DNA of 64,000 nucleotides from RGIG9041 sp045657265 (lineage in GTDB: Bacteria > Bacillota > Clostridia > Oscillospirales > QAKW01): contig JAZOSU010000029.1 in assembly GCA_045657265.1 (NCBI GenBank), positions 1-64,000 of the forward strand, read 5' to 3'. The notes under the pieces were generated by a model. That model worked only from the letters and a program-made list of their open reading frames with translations, searched no databases and had not been told where the DNA came from. Each line of letters opens with the position of its first letter. Position 1 is the stretch's first letter. This document shows positions 8,502 through 17,427 of the stretch, in pieces. A program made the translations under genes and the position numbers.

Positions 8502-9626
8502 TTATCTGCCGCCTTTCATAATATCGGTAATTAAAGCGTTAGCTTTCTGATAATCATACTTTTCTTCAAGTGTTCTTGAAGAATCTAAAAGAATTATACA
8601 TGCATTCTGGTCTTTTGACTCCCATTGTGGCCAGAAACCGTGCATACCTGCACCATCGGGACTTGGTTTTTTTATACTTTTTCCAAACCAGTTGTTAGAA
8701 AAAGTTGTGCCTTCTTTTAAAATGTAAATAATATCACCGAATTTTCTGTCTGTAGCTTTGTAGTGTTCTCTGTCTTGTTCGGTAAGAAGATGTCCCAAAG
8801 GCTCAGATTTCAGATATTTGCTAATCTCTGAAAGAAGGTTTTTATCCTGACAGAATACGCACATTATAGCGCTGTCTCTGTATGCGATATAAGTTTTTTT
8901 GCTTTGTTTGCCGAATTTTTTCTCAAGGTTTATATCCAGATGATTATTTATTGTACTCATTCCGTGGTCAGACACAATAAGCACAGGTTCATTGGGGTAA
9001 TTATTTTTGTATTCTTTTATAAGAGAAAAAAGTTTTTCCATATAAGGCTTTAAACGGGCGCTGTAAAGCTCTCCTCTTTTGCATTTGTGACCAAGAGAAT
9101 CAGCAAACCCGAAAACTGCAAAGATATCTTTGGTTTTGTTATTTATAGATGTTTCAAGCTTTTGGATTGTAGCTTCAAAGCTTTGATGTCCTTCATCCTG
9201 AGAAATAACGTCAAAACCATCAAAAATATCTTCTTTGCGGTAAGTTTCTTTTTTCCAGAAAAGATATGTTCCTTTCTGCGTAAACTCTTTACGAAGTTTA
9301 TACGGGATATTAGCAAAAGCATTTCTTCTGAATATATATTTGTTAAGAACTTTTCTTGATAAAAGTCCTAAATTTCCAATAGAATCAAGGGGTGAGAGCA
9401 AGGTAGATACTATTCTGACTGCTTTGTTTTTTTCACTCTCTTTTACCCAGTCTACCAAAACGCCTCTCTCGTCAGGATATTTGTTGCAGTAAAGCTGCCA
9501 ATGGAGACTTGAACTGTATGCAATGTTTGGAATCATTTCTGCAACTTGCATATTTTCCAAAGTGTCTTTGTAATTTGATATTATTTCGTTATAGGGGAGA
9601 GCATCCACAAAAATACTAAATGGCAT
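8502..9626 (-). CDS. Alkaline-phosphatase-fold hydrolase or phosphotransferase (type I phosphodiesterase-like)
   Basis: This 374-residue cytoplasmic protein has no signal peptide. Features of the alkaline phosphatase/nucleotide pyrophosphatase superfamily are the early aspartate in IFVDALPYNE (residues 5-14), a serine-rich nucleophile region AYSSSLHWQLY near 36-46, GFADSLGHK near 172, and the metal-binding motifs VSDHGMST near 219 and GAGMHGFWPQ near 327. Members hydrolyse or transfer phosphate mono- and diesters. Within this operon it may trim or transfer a phospho-substituent on the glycan. It lies 15 bases after the membrane protein gene. Confidence 0.7.
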   Translation of the reverse strand: MPFSIFVDALPYNEIISNYKDTLENMQVAEMIPNIAYSSSLHWQLYCNKYPDERGVLVDWVKESEKNKAVRIVSTLLSPLDSIGNLGLLSRKVLNKYIFRRNAFANIPYKLRKEFTQKGTYLFWKKETYRKEDIFDGFDVISQDEGHQSFEATIQKLETSINNKTKDIFAVFGFADSLGHKCKRGELYSARLKPYMEKLFSLIKEYKNNYPNEPVLIVSDHGMSTINNHLDINLEKKFGKQSKKTYIAYRDSAIMCVFCQDKNLLSEISKYLKSEPLGHLLTEQDREHYKATDRKFGDIIYILKEGTTFSNNWFGKSIKKPSPDGAGMHGFWPQWESKDQNACIILLDSSRTLEEKYDYQKANALITDIMKGGR

Positions 9627-9640
9627 AAATTTTCCTCCTG

Positions 9641-10840
9641 TTAGATAGAAATAAAAAATATAAGTAAAAAGAAAAGTGCAGAACCAACTAATGAGATAAT
9701 AATGTTGTTTGTTCTGTCTCTTTCAACGTACAGTGAGTAGTTTATCATCTGAACAGGTAAAAGGAATAAATAATGTCTGAAAATACCTATAGACAGAATG
9801 ATAACCGCCGAGTAGATTATAAAGGTAGAAAGCCAGAAAAAGAAATTTTTCTTTTTCATAATTATGTAAATGAAATTTCCGATGGCTATGGGGTACATTG
9901 TGATGTTGGAATAAGCTATAACACTCATCCAAAGACCTGAACTACTTGCTGCAAATAAATTAAGTTTAATAGGCTGAAGGGATGCGAAAAAGTAGGTGAA
10001 AGGAAGCTTGTAGATTTGGGTGATATTATTGATTTTTACCATTTGAATTCCTTCACCTTTATCGGCATAACCTGAATAGTCAGTTATTTTTGTGTCAAAT
10101 GCACTAAGGAGAGAATCTTTGAAAATAAAAAACGCTATAACAACCAGAATCACACCAATGGTTGCAGCCGTATAGTTTTTCTTTTTGATAAATCTTTGTA
10201 TAAAATATACTGCGAAAAATATAAGCAGCATTTCAGTAACGGCACCTCTTGTAAGGTAGATGCAAACAAGAAGAAGCACAGTAACTGCAATTTTAGGTAT
10301 ACTTATATTTTTACCGTTTTGTATCTGCAGAAAAAAGTAAAACACAAACATTACCGCAAAGGTAAGAAAAATATCTTTGATTGGAAAACAACTGGTAAGT
10401 ATAGTTACAGGCAAAAAAGCAAACAGCATTGCAGCCCTGAGAGAAGTTTTTTTATCATTTGATATAAGTTCTGTAATTTTGTATATTACCGGTATACAAA
10501 GAGTTGACAGTGAAATGTTTATAAATCTTGATGCATATATGCTCTTAAAAATATATGATGAAATACAAACAACATACGGCCAGAACATTTGTAGATATCC
10601 TTCTGTGATTTTATCAAGAGCACGTATATCAAAATTTGTTGAAGCATTTAGCATATATTCCTGAGCGAGACTTTCGTATTTTATATCATCAGCAATAAAA
10701 TACGGGTCTGAATAATCAAGACCTATAGTAAGAATAAAAATAAGCATAGCAAGGCGCAATAAAAAACCTATGCCGGTAACAATATATAACTTGTTAGGCA
10801 TTATGCGTCTGTATTTTGTGTAGGATATAAGGTTTGCCAT
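9641..10840 (-). CDS. Polytopic membrane protein, GT39/Wzy-like
   Basis: The 399-residue protein has about ten hydrophobic segments. After the first segment comes an acidic loop (TIGLDYSDPYFIADDIKYES) resembling the first extracytoplasmic loop of GT-C/GT39 glycosyltransferases and the 'ArnT-like' proteins of capsule clusters, where acidic residues bind a lipid-linked donor. A Wzy-type polymerase role is equally possible because no other polymerase is seen in the operon. The start overlaps the stop of the GT4 gene upstream by one base. Confidence 0.6.
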   Translation of the reverse strand: MANLISYTKYRRIMPNKLYIVTGIGFLLRLAMLIFILTIGLDYSDPYFIADDIKYESLAQEYMLNASTNFDIRALDKITEGYLQMFWPYVVCISSYIFKSIYASRFINISLSTLCIPVIYKITELISNDKKTSLRAAMLFAFLPVTILTSCFPIKDIFLTFAVMFVFYFFLQIQNGKNISIPKIAVTVLLLVCIYLTRGAVTEMLLIFFAVYFIQRFIKKKNYTAATIGVILVVIAFFIFKDSLLSAFDTKITDYSGYADKGEGIQMVKINNITQIYKLPFTYFFASLQPIKLNLFAASSSGLWMSVIAYSNITMYPIAIGNFIYIIMKKKNFFFWLSTFIIYSAVIILSIGIFRHYLFLLPVQMINYSLYVERDRTNNIIISLVGSALFFLLIFFISI

Positions 10841-11952
10841 TATTTGAGTTCCTTTTGTTTGGTGGAATTAAAATAGAAGTCTCTTAATTTTTTGCTTTCA
10901 GTATCTATATCATATCCGTTGTTTCTGATTATGTCAGCACCTTTGTCGCTGTGACCTTTGGCAGCAAGTAGCAATGCTTTGTCTGCCCAGACATTATCAT
11001 CTGCCTGTAATGACATAAACTCAACACAGTCTGAAATTTTAATATAGTCTGTTACAGTGTCAGCAGAAACAGCGTATAATCCGTTGCATTGAGTTTCGAT
11101 TAATGTGAAAGGAAGACCTTCGTGAGTGCTGGGAAATACAAAAACGTCAAAAGCATTTAAAAGCATCGGCACATCATCTCTGACTCCTAAAAATCTTACA
11201 TGATCGGAAATGCCGAGATTTTGAACTTTGTCTTTGATTTTTTGTTCCATATCGCCTCTTCCTACAAGAAATAAAACAGCATCGTGACGTTTCTCAAGCA
11301 TTTTAGCAAAAATATCTATAAGTCTGAGCTGATTTTTCTGAGCACAAAGACGGCCAACGTGACCTACAGCTAAAGTATTCTCTCCAAGACCTAATAAATC
11401 ACGCATTTTCTGTCTGTTTTCTTGTGAATAGGAATATTTGTCAGCTTCTATTGCGTTGTTATGTATGGTGACTTTTCCGTTTTTATATGCATTTTTACCC
11501 CATACCCATCTGGCAGCATCAATACCGCAAGCGGCAAGTGATGTTGCTAAATATTTTGTTATGGCAGTAAAAAGTATTCGGATACATTTTTCTTTAAAAC
11601 TTTCAGGAGTAAATGCAATATGAGCGTGTACAATTCTGCTTTTAATTCCGCAGTTTTTTGCACACAGAAGAGCAATAACGCTTTTGTGTCCTAAATGAAC
11701 GTGTACAGCATCATATTTTCCTTTTGTCATTATTTCTTTTAAAGCATTGTAGTTCGCTTTGATTCCGGCGCTTTGTCTGGGTACTCTGTAAATATTGCAT
11801 CCAAGCTCTTCAAGTTTTGGTTCTAATATACCGATTTTACTGTCAACTACTGCAAAATCAAAATGTATGTCTTTAATTCTGCTGCAATAATTAAGCAGAT
11901 ATCTGTCTATACCGCCGCCGTCAAGATCAACACATACTTCAAGAATTTTCAT
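10840..11952 (-). CDS. GT4 glycosyltransferase, EpsF/CapH-like
   Basis: The 370-residue GT-B protein begins VCVDLDGGGIDRYLLNY, the acceptor-domain glycine loop of EpsF-like enzymes. It has the donor domain signature GHVGRLCAQKNQLRLID near residue 205 and the C-terminal E-x7-E region FPSTHEGLPFTLIETQCNG near 280. It would use a nucleotide-sugar donor to extend the lipid-linked repeat unit on the inner membrane face. It lies two bases after the preceding GT4 gene, so the two are translationally coupled. Donor and acceptor cannot be read from the sequence. Confidence 0.85.
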   Translation of the reverse strand: MKILEVCVDLDGGGIDRYLLNYCSRIKDIHFDFAVVDSKIGILEPKLEELGCNIYRVPRQSAGIKANYNALKEIMTKGKYDAVHVHLGHKSVIALLCAKNCGIKSRIVHAHIAFTPESFKEKCIRILFTAITKYLATSLAACGIDAARWVWGKNAYKNGKVTIHNNAIEADKYSYSQENRQKMRDLLGLGENTLAVGHVGRLCAQKNQLRLIDIFAKMLEKRHDAVLFLVGRGDMEQKIKDKVQNLGISDHVRFLGVRDDVPMLLNAFDVFVFPSTHEGLPFTLIETQCNGLYAVSADTVTDYIKISDCVEFMSLQADDNVWADKALLLAAKGHSDKGADIIRNNGYDIDTESKKLRDFYFNSTKQKELK

Positions 11953-11954
11953 TT

Positions 11955-13151
11955 TTAAACTCCCATCTGTTTGTATAAATCAATGTATTTGTTGTACTGA
12001 GTGTTTTTTTCGTAAAGAAGAGCGTTTGCTCTTGTGTTCAGATATTCTGTAGCAAGAACTTTGTCAATCCCCTTAAGTATTTCTTCAGGGGAAATCGAAT
12101 CGAGCACTATACCGCCGTCTTTTGTAACGACTTCGGGAACGGCAGTTAGATTAGATGTAACTACAGGTGTACCGCAAGCCATAGCTTCAACGGTTGTAAG
12201 TCCCATGGTTTCCTGTTTGCTTATGTTGGCAAAAACATCTGCCGCCGTATATATTTCAGCAAGTTCTTGTATGCTGTTTGTGCGTGGTAGCGCAAGGATT
12301 TCATTTGGAAGAGTTGATGCGATACTTTCGGTAATGCCAACCAAAACTATTTTGTAGTCCTCCGGCAGTATCTTTGAAAGCCTTGAAAACTCGGGTATTC
12401 CCTTGCTGCTGCTCCAGGCAGTAGCGGCTCCCATAATTATTTTTTTATTTTCAAGACCGTGTCTTTTCCGAAAATCGCTTTCGGTAGGCACAAACACGTC
12501 AAGATCTACTCCGTTAGGTATTGCATATACAGGATACTTTCCGAGAAAAGATTCTCTTGCAAGATCTGCAAGCCAATTGGATGGAGTTATTATGGTGAGC
12601 TTTTCAAGAGAAGTGAAAAGCTCTTTTTTCTTTTTATAATTATTTTTTGAATTATCAATTAAAACGCTCGCTGGATATGCCTTTTTTGCAGGGCAACCGT
12701 AACAGCCTGTTTTCCATTTATAACATTTTCTCAAAGTGAAGTGTGAACAGTGTCCTGTGAAAGCCCAACAATCGTGAAGTGTCCACACTACAGGTTTATT
12801 GAATTCTTTGAGGAACTTAATAAGAACTTCAATGTTTATGTAATATCCGTGAATATTGTGTAGATGAATTATGTCGGGGTTGAAATTTTTTATCCATTCA
12901 ATAAAAGCAAGGGTGGATTTTTTTGAATTGAATCCGGCATTGTCTAAGAATCTTGTTTTAAGCGCATCGATTTTAACTTGCTTGTCGGAAATTATTCTGT
13001 GCGCAAATTTTTTGCTTTTTTCAGGAACAGTTTCTCTGCCGTATGCAATTTTACATATATGACCGTTTTTCTCCAGAATTTCTGCAAGGTCTGAACATAT
13101 TCTTCCTGTACTTTTAATTCCGCAGACTGAATTTATCAGTAAAACTTTCAT
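11955..13151 (-). CDS. GT4 glycosyltransferase with cysteine-rich insert (WcaC/WcaL-like)
   Basis: The 398-residue GT-B enzyme has VWTLHDCWAFTGHCSHF near residue 125 followed by a C-x-W-x-x-G-C-x-x-C-P cluster. This insert is typical of a subgroup of exopolysaccharide GT4 enzymes. The donor site appears as AATAWSSSKGIPEFSRL near 245 and the E-x7-E motif as ISKQETMGLTTVEAMACG near 315. It overlaps the upstream GT4 gene by 4 bases. Sugar specificity is unknown. The cysteines could bind zinc or form disulphides, but the protein is cytoplasmic. Confidence 0.82.
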   Translation of the reverse strand: MKVLLINSVCGIKSTGRICSDLAEILEKNGHICKIAYGRETVPEKSKKFAHRIISDKQVKIDALKTRFLDNAGFNSKKSTLAFIEWIKNFNPDIIHLHNIHGYYINIEVLIKFLKEFNKPVVWTLHDCWAFTGHCSHFTLRKCYKWKTGCYGCPAKKAYPASVLIDNSKNNYKKKKELFTSLEKLTIITPSNWLADLARESFLGKYPVYAIPNGVDLDVFVPTESDFRKRHGLENKKIIMGAATAWSSSKGIPEFSRLSKILPEDYKIVLVGITESIASTLPNEILALPRTNSIQELAEIYTAADVFANISKQETMGLTTVEAMACGTPVVTSNLTAVPEVVTKDGGIVLDSISPEEILKGIDKVLATEYLNTRANALLYEKNTQYNKYIDLYKQMGV

Positions 13152-14380
13152 ACAGAGGCAGTCTCCTTTTCAATTTGGGCGTATTTGCAAAGAGTTTTGT
13201 AACTTATTTCAGAAGTGTAGTTTTCACAAAGATATTCAAAACCTTTTTTGCCCATTTCTTTGAGGTTGTCATTGAGAATACTGTCAATAACTTCAGTAAA
13301 CGCTTCTACGTTGTTGCTTTCACACCAATAACCGAAACCGCCCTCGGTAATAACTTTTCCGATGTCTGTGTTCGGGTCTGTACATGCAACAACAGGCATA
13401 CTGCTTTGCATATAACTTAAAAGTCTTGACGGGAAATTGGGTATTGTAAAACGATGGTCAAGGAATATAAGACCGATATCAAAAGCTTTTACAAACTCTT
13501 CATATTCTGCTTTTGGCAGTCCGTTTATAAGTAATACGTTTTCGGGTTTTTCGGAATTTACGTAAGATGCGAGTTTTGAATACTCTGTTCCTTTACCGCA
13601 AATTACAAAAAATCTGTCTTTTTTGTTTGCATTAGCTTTAAGACATTCAATTATAAAAGGAATTCCCTGAGGTCTGCCTAAATTTCCGCCATAAATAAAT
13701 ACCGGAACATCTTGTGGTATACCGTATTTATCACGGAGTTCTCTTTTTCTTTCGTCAGAAACGTTGTTTTCAAGAACCTCAATAGTGTTAGGATTTATAT
13801 GTACTTTTTCTGCGGAAATTTCAGGATTATGTTTTAGTATGTAATCTACGTTAGCCTGAGACATACAACCGATATAATCAGAAATTCCGTAAAGCTTCTT
13901 TTCTTTTTTGCGGAACATTTTGTAGATGATAGATTTAGCACCCGTTTTGGTCATCATTCCGATGTCAACTGCATTCTGAGGGAATATATCTTTTAAAAGC
14001 AAATAAGTCTTGGCTCCGTCACGTTTTTTGACAAAATTCACAGTAGAATATTGTGTAACAGGGGGAGTCGGGTAAATTACCAGATCAAATTTAACATCTG
14101 AAAAATACTTTTTGATGGCATTTATGTACTGATATGGTAAAAGTACGGTGGCGATGCCTTTTTCGATAACGTTTACTTTAGTTACGTTACCTGTTTTAAC
14201 TCGGAGAACTTTTATACCTTCTTCCTCGGTGAGCGCAGTGTCTTTGTTATTTCTTCTTTCGTTGGAACAAAGAACGTACATGTTGTTGCCGCCGTTTTTT
14301 AATGCTCTTATCAAATCGAGCGATATAGAATGTCTATCCATCGTAGGCATAGAGCTTATAGAGATAAAAAGTATATTCAT
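13148..14380 (-). CDS. GT4 glycosyltransferase, WbuB-like
   Basis: This 410-residue GT-B protein resembles the WbuB group that transfers L-FucNAc residues. The start ILFISISSMPTMDRHSISLD is followed by the acceptor-domain region YPTPPVTQYSTVNFVKKRDG near residue 108. The donor loop FIYGGNLGRPQGIPFI is near 227, and the C-terminal region is EYEEFVKAFDIGLIFLDHRF. Because the operon makes UDP-L-FucNAc, this is the best candidate for its transferase, but that is inference. It follows the DegT gene by 17 bases and overlaps the next GT4 by 4 bases. Confidence 0.8.
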   Translation of the reverse strand: MNILFISISSMPTMDRHSISLDLIRALKNGGNNMYVLCSNERRNNKDTALTEEEGIKVLRVKTGNVTKVNVIEKGIATVLLPYQYINAIKKYFSDVKFDLVIYPTPPVTQYSTVNFVKKRDGAKTYLLLKDIFPQNAVDIGMMTKTGAKSIIYKMFRKKEKKLYGISDYIGCMSQANVDYILKHNPEISAEKVHINPNTIEVLENNVSDERKRELRDKYGIPQDVPVFIYGGNLGRPQGIPFIIECLKANANKKDRFFVICGKGTEYSKLASYVNSEKPENVLLINGLPKAEYEEFVKAFDIGLIFLDHRFTIPNFPSRLLSYMQSSMPVVACTDPNTDIGKVITEGGFGYWCESNNVEAFTEVIDSILNDNLKEMGKKGFEYLCENYTSEISYKTLCKYAQIEKETASV

Positions 14381-14397
14381 AAATATCCTCCTATTTT

Positions 14398-15525
14398 TTA
14401 AAACATAGCCTTGATAGCGTCGATAACACGCATTTGCTGCGCCTTTGTCATTTTTATGTCAGACGGTAAACAGAGACCTTTTTTGAAAATTTCTTCGTTT
14501 ACAGGCCTATCTTCAACATAAATAAAATCGTGACCTTTAAATACAGGTTGCATATGCATAGGCTTCCAGATGGGTCTTGCTTCAATGTTTTCACTTGCGA
14601 GTTTTTCCATAATATACATAGGATCAACGTCACAGTCCTCATTTATAAGCATACATGAAAGCCAGAAATTAGGAACAGTATCTTCAATGTATGGATTCAT
14701 AGTTATAGGCAAATCCAAAAAGGCTTCTGCGTAGCGGTTGTATATCTCGGTTTTGAGAATGCGGTGTTCTTCAAGATGCTTGAGCTGACCGCGACCGATA
14801 CCTGCAACTACGTTGGACATGCGGTAGTTGTATCCTATTTCTTCGTGCTGATACCATGGCGCGTTTTCTCTTGCCTGAGTTGCCCAAAAAAGTGCTTTCT
14901 GACGTGAGGGGGCATCTTCTGTTATAAGCATACCGCCGCCTGATGTTGTGATGATTTTGTTACCGTTAAAACTTATTGCGTTGTATTTACCGAAAGTACC
15001 GCACTGTCTTCCGTGATACGTAGCCGAAAGAGCTTCTGCGGCATCTTCAATAAGAATAGCGTTGTGTTTTTTGCATATTTCAAGAATCTCATCCATTTTA
15101 GATGGTGTTCCGTATAAATGCGCAAGCATAACAACTTTAACATCGGGATATTTTTCAAAAGCTTTTTCAAGAGCTTTCGGATCCATATTCCAGGTTTCAC
15201 GCTCGGAATCAATAAATACCTGAATTCCGCCTTCGTAACTGATTGGATTTACGGTTGCGGCAAAAGTCATGTCAGAACAAAAAATACGATCGCCCCTTTT
15301 GACATTTGCGAGTTTTAAAGCAAGATGAAGTGCCGATGTACCTGATGCAAGACAAAGAGAATAATAATCTTTGTCAATGTCTTTAGTCAGATACTCGCTC
15401 ATTTCAGCCTCAAAACCGTCACAGTTAAAGCCAAGCGGTGCGATCCAATTCTTTTCAAAAGCTTCTTGTATGTAGGCCATTTCGTCCCCGTGCATTGTAG
15501 GTGTTGCCAGTGGAATTCTGTCCAT
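14398..15525 (-). CDS. DegT/DnrJ/EryC1 PLP aminotransferase, EpsN/PglE-like
   Basis: This 375-residue sugar aminotransferase has LATPTMHGDEMAYIQEAF and NWIAPLGFNCDGFEAEM at the N-terminus, the same pattern as EpsN/PglE proteins that aminate a UDP-4-keto-6-deoxy sugar. The PLP lysine lies in SFNGNKIITTSGGGMLIT near residue 185, and EDAAEALSATYHGRQCG near 160 holds the PLP aspartate. It is the first gene of the operon, 39 bases downstream of a promoter at 15564-15592. A bacillosamine-type sugar would also need a 4,6-dehydratase and acetyltransferase outside this window, or the CapE product could be used. Confidence 0.88.
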   Translation of the reverse strand: MDRIPLATPTMHGDEMAYIQEAFEKNWIAPLGFNCDGFEAEMSEYLTKDIDKDYYSLCLASGTSALHLALKLANVKRGDRIFCSDMTFAATVNPISYEGGIQVFIDSERETWNMDPKALEKAFEKYPDVKVVMLAHLYGTPSKMDEILEICKKHNAILIEDAAEALSATYHGRQCGTFGKYNAISFNGNKIITTSGGGMLITEDAPSRQKALFWATQARENAPWYQHEEIGYNYRMSNVVAGIGRGQLKHLEEHRILKTEIYNRYAEAFLDLPITMNPYIEDTVPNFWLSCMLINEDCDVDPMYIMEKLASENIEARPIWKPMHMQPVFKGHDFIYVEDRPVNEEIFKKGLCLPSDIKMTKAQQMRVIDAIKAMF

Positions 15526-15563
15526 TTTTCTGCTCCTTAATATTTGTAAGCTTATTTTATATT

Positions 15564-15592
15564 ATTATATTATATATTAATGTTTATGTCAA
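15564..15592 (-). promoter_or_regulatory. Sigma-70 promoter of the polysaccharide operon
   Basis: Minus-strand TTGACA (15592-15587) and TATAAT (15569-15564) are separated by exactly 17 bases, a consensus match at all 12 positions. It points at the DegT aminotransferase gene. It lies back-to-back with the plus-strand promoter at 15618-15646, so both cell-surface clusters leave from one 154-base region. Confidence 0.8.
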
Positions 15593-15617
15593 TGATAAAA
15601 GCAGAGAATCATAAGCA

Positions 15618-15646
15618 TTGACACTTTGGTATGTTTGTATTAAAAT
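15618..15646 (+). promoter_or_regulatory. Sigma-70 promoter of the Dlt-like cluster
   Basis: TTGACA (15618-15623) and TAAAAT (15641-15646) with a 17-base spacer lie 34 bases before the adenylating-enzyme start codon, which has an AAAGGAG ribosome site at 15666-15672. Confidence 0.7.
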
Positions 15647-15679
15647 AATTACATTATTCGAGGTGAAAGGAGCGTCTGT

Positions 15680-17185
15680 ATGTACAATAATGTGCTGTGT
15701 TGGCTTAAAAACACTTGTGAAAAATACGGAGATAAAAATATTTTTACAAGTAGTGATCGGGCAATGAGCTTTTGTGAATTGGATGAAATTTCCGATTCTG
15801 TTGCAACTTTTCTTGCAAAATATGTTACAAAGGGCACTCCTGTTGCGGTTATGTCGTCAAGACAGGTGTATACACCTGCGATTTTCGTGGGCATAGTAAA
15901 AGCAGGGGGATTTTATGCTCCTATGGATGCATCTATGCCAATATCAAGACTGTGCAGTATGCTTGACGTTATAAAACCTTTGGTGCTTGTTACTGACAGA
16001 CAAAACGAAAAACTTGCAAAAGAACTTGATTTTGACGGACAAATTTTTGTTTATGAAGATATAGTAAACACTCCTTGCGATAGAAAACTGCTTGAGAATA
16101 TTTTCCAAAGCGTAACTGCAACGGACCCACTGTATCTGATTTTCACTTCGGGATCTACAGGTGTTCCAAAAGGCGTTGCTACGTCGCATCTTTCTTTGAT
16201 GAACTATATAGATGCGGTTTGTAAGGTGCTTGATATTACAGACGAGGACGTGCTTGGAAATCAGTCGCCGCTTGATTATATTGCGGCAGTCAGAGATATA
16301 TATATCCCGATAAAAACAGGCGCATCAACCGTTATAATTCCCAAAAACGAATTTGCAATGCCGACTGACCTTTTTGAAACTCTCAATAAAAATAAAATCA
16401 CAACAATTTGCTGGAGTACAGCGGGGATAGAACTTCCTGCAAAGCTCGGTATATTTTCCGAAATGAAACCCGAATATATCAGAAAAGTGTGTTTTTCAGG
16501 CTCGGTAATGCCTTGTAAATATCTGAAAATATGGCAACAGTATCTGCCTAATGCGCTGTTTGTCAATCAGTACGGACCTACAGAGGCGACGGCTTCCTGT
16601 ACCTATTATGTGGTAAATGAAAAAGTTGATGACGATGCCGTTTTACCTATAGGCAAAGCATATGATGGGTATAAAATTCTGTTGCTTGATGAAAACGGAT
16701 GCGAAACCAAAAACGGAGAAATAGGCGAGATATGTGTAGGCGGTCTCGGGGTTACTCTCGGATACTACGGAAACAAGCAAAAAACAGAAGAAAGCTTTGT
16801 GCAGAATCCTTTAAATAACAGTTATCGTGAAATTATCTATAAAACAGGTGACCTTGGACGTTTTGACGAAAAAGGTATTTTGCATTTTCACGGCAGACGT
16901 GACAGACAAATCAAATATATGGGACACCGAGTTGAACTTGGAGAAATAGAGATATCCGCTTTGTCGGTTTTTGGGGTAAGCGAATGTGTCTCGCTTTACA
17001 ACGATAAAAAAGAACAAATATACCTGTTTTATACAGGTGATGCAACGTCAAAAGAAATAGTGCTTCATTTAAGAAGCGTTCTTCCGTCGTTTATGGCACC
17101 GAGAAAACTTGTGAACCTTGAAAAAATACCCAAACTGCCAAACGGAAAAACAGATATGCAGACATTAAAATCTTATTTTGGATAA
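15680..17185 (+). CDS. DltA-like amino-acid or acyl adenylating enzyme
   Basis: The 501-residue ANL-superfamily enzyme has the complete set of adenylation motifs. These are TSGSTGVPKGVATSHLSL near residue 155, NQYGPTEATASC near 297, YKTGDLGRF near 388, HGRRDRQIKYMGHRVELGE near 405, and the C-terminal catalytic lysine in LPNGKTD near 490. Length and motif style match DltA and NRPS-like stand-alone adenylation domains. It would activate a carboxylate as an adenylate and load it on the carrier protein encoded 11 bases downstream. The following MBOAT and DltD-like genes support a Dlt-like transfer system. The substrate need not be D-alanine, because a PLP decarboxylase is encoded in the same operon. 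Confidence 0.85.
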   Translation: MYNNVLCWLKNTCEKYGDKNIFTSSDRAMSFCELDEISDSVATFLAKYVTKGTPVAVMSSRQVYTPAIFVGIVKAGGFYAPMDASMPISRLCSMLDVIKPLVLVTDRQNEKLAKELDFDGQIFVYEDIVNTPCDRKLLENIFQSVTATDPLYLIFTSGSTGVPKGVATSHLSLMNYIDAVCKVLDITDEDVLGNQSPLDYIAAVRDIYIPIKTGASTVIIPKNEFAMPTDLFETLNKNKITTICWSTAGIELPAKLGIFSEMKPEYIRKVCFSGSVMPCKYLKIWQQYLPNALFVNQYGPTEATASCTYYVVNEKVDDDAVLPIGKAYDGYKILLLDENGCETKNGEIGEICVGGLGVTLGYYGNKQKTEESFVQNPLNNSYREIIYKTGDLGRFDEKGILHFHGRRDRQIKYMGHRVELGEIEISALSVFGVSECVSLYNDKKEQIYLFYTGDATSKEIVLHLRSVLPSFMAPRKLVNLEKIPKLPNGKTDMQTLKSYFG

Positions 17186-17196
17186 GGAGAAAAAAT

Positions 17197-17427
17197 ATGA
17201 GAGACGAAATACTTGAAATACTTGAAAATCTTCGTCCTGACGTGGACTTTGAAACAGAAACAGCGCTTATAGGTAACGGAATTTTAGAGTCGTTTGATAT
17301 AGTTGCCCTTGTAGGCGAACTCAACGATGCTTTTGATATAGAAATCAAACCGGGAGATCTTGTTCCTAAAAACTTCAACTCAGTTGATGCTATGCTTGAA
17401 CTTGTGGAGCGCCTTTCTGATGATTGA
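17197..17427 (+). CDS. Acyl/peptidyl carrier protein, DltC-like
   Basis: The 76-residue acidic protein has the size of DltC/ACP. The phosphopantetheine attachment serine is in NGILESFDIVALVGEL near residue 30, with the usual D-S-L motif appearing as E-S-F. A ribosome site AAGGAG precedes ATG at 17197. It would carry the activated residue from the adenylating enzyme to the membrane transferase. The stop codon region overlaps the start of the PLP-enzyme gene by 8 bases, so the two are translationally coupled. Confidence 0.85.
   Translation: MRDEILEILENLRPDVDFETETALIGNGILESFDIVALVGELNDAFDIEIKPGDLVPKNFNSVDAMLELVERLSDD

Noticed and set aside
17360..17419. Upstream start for the PLP decarboxylase
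   Set aside because: The extra 20 residues would lie wholly inside the carrier-protein gene; ATG 17420 gives the conserved family N-terminus.
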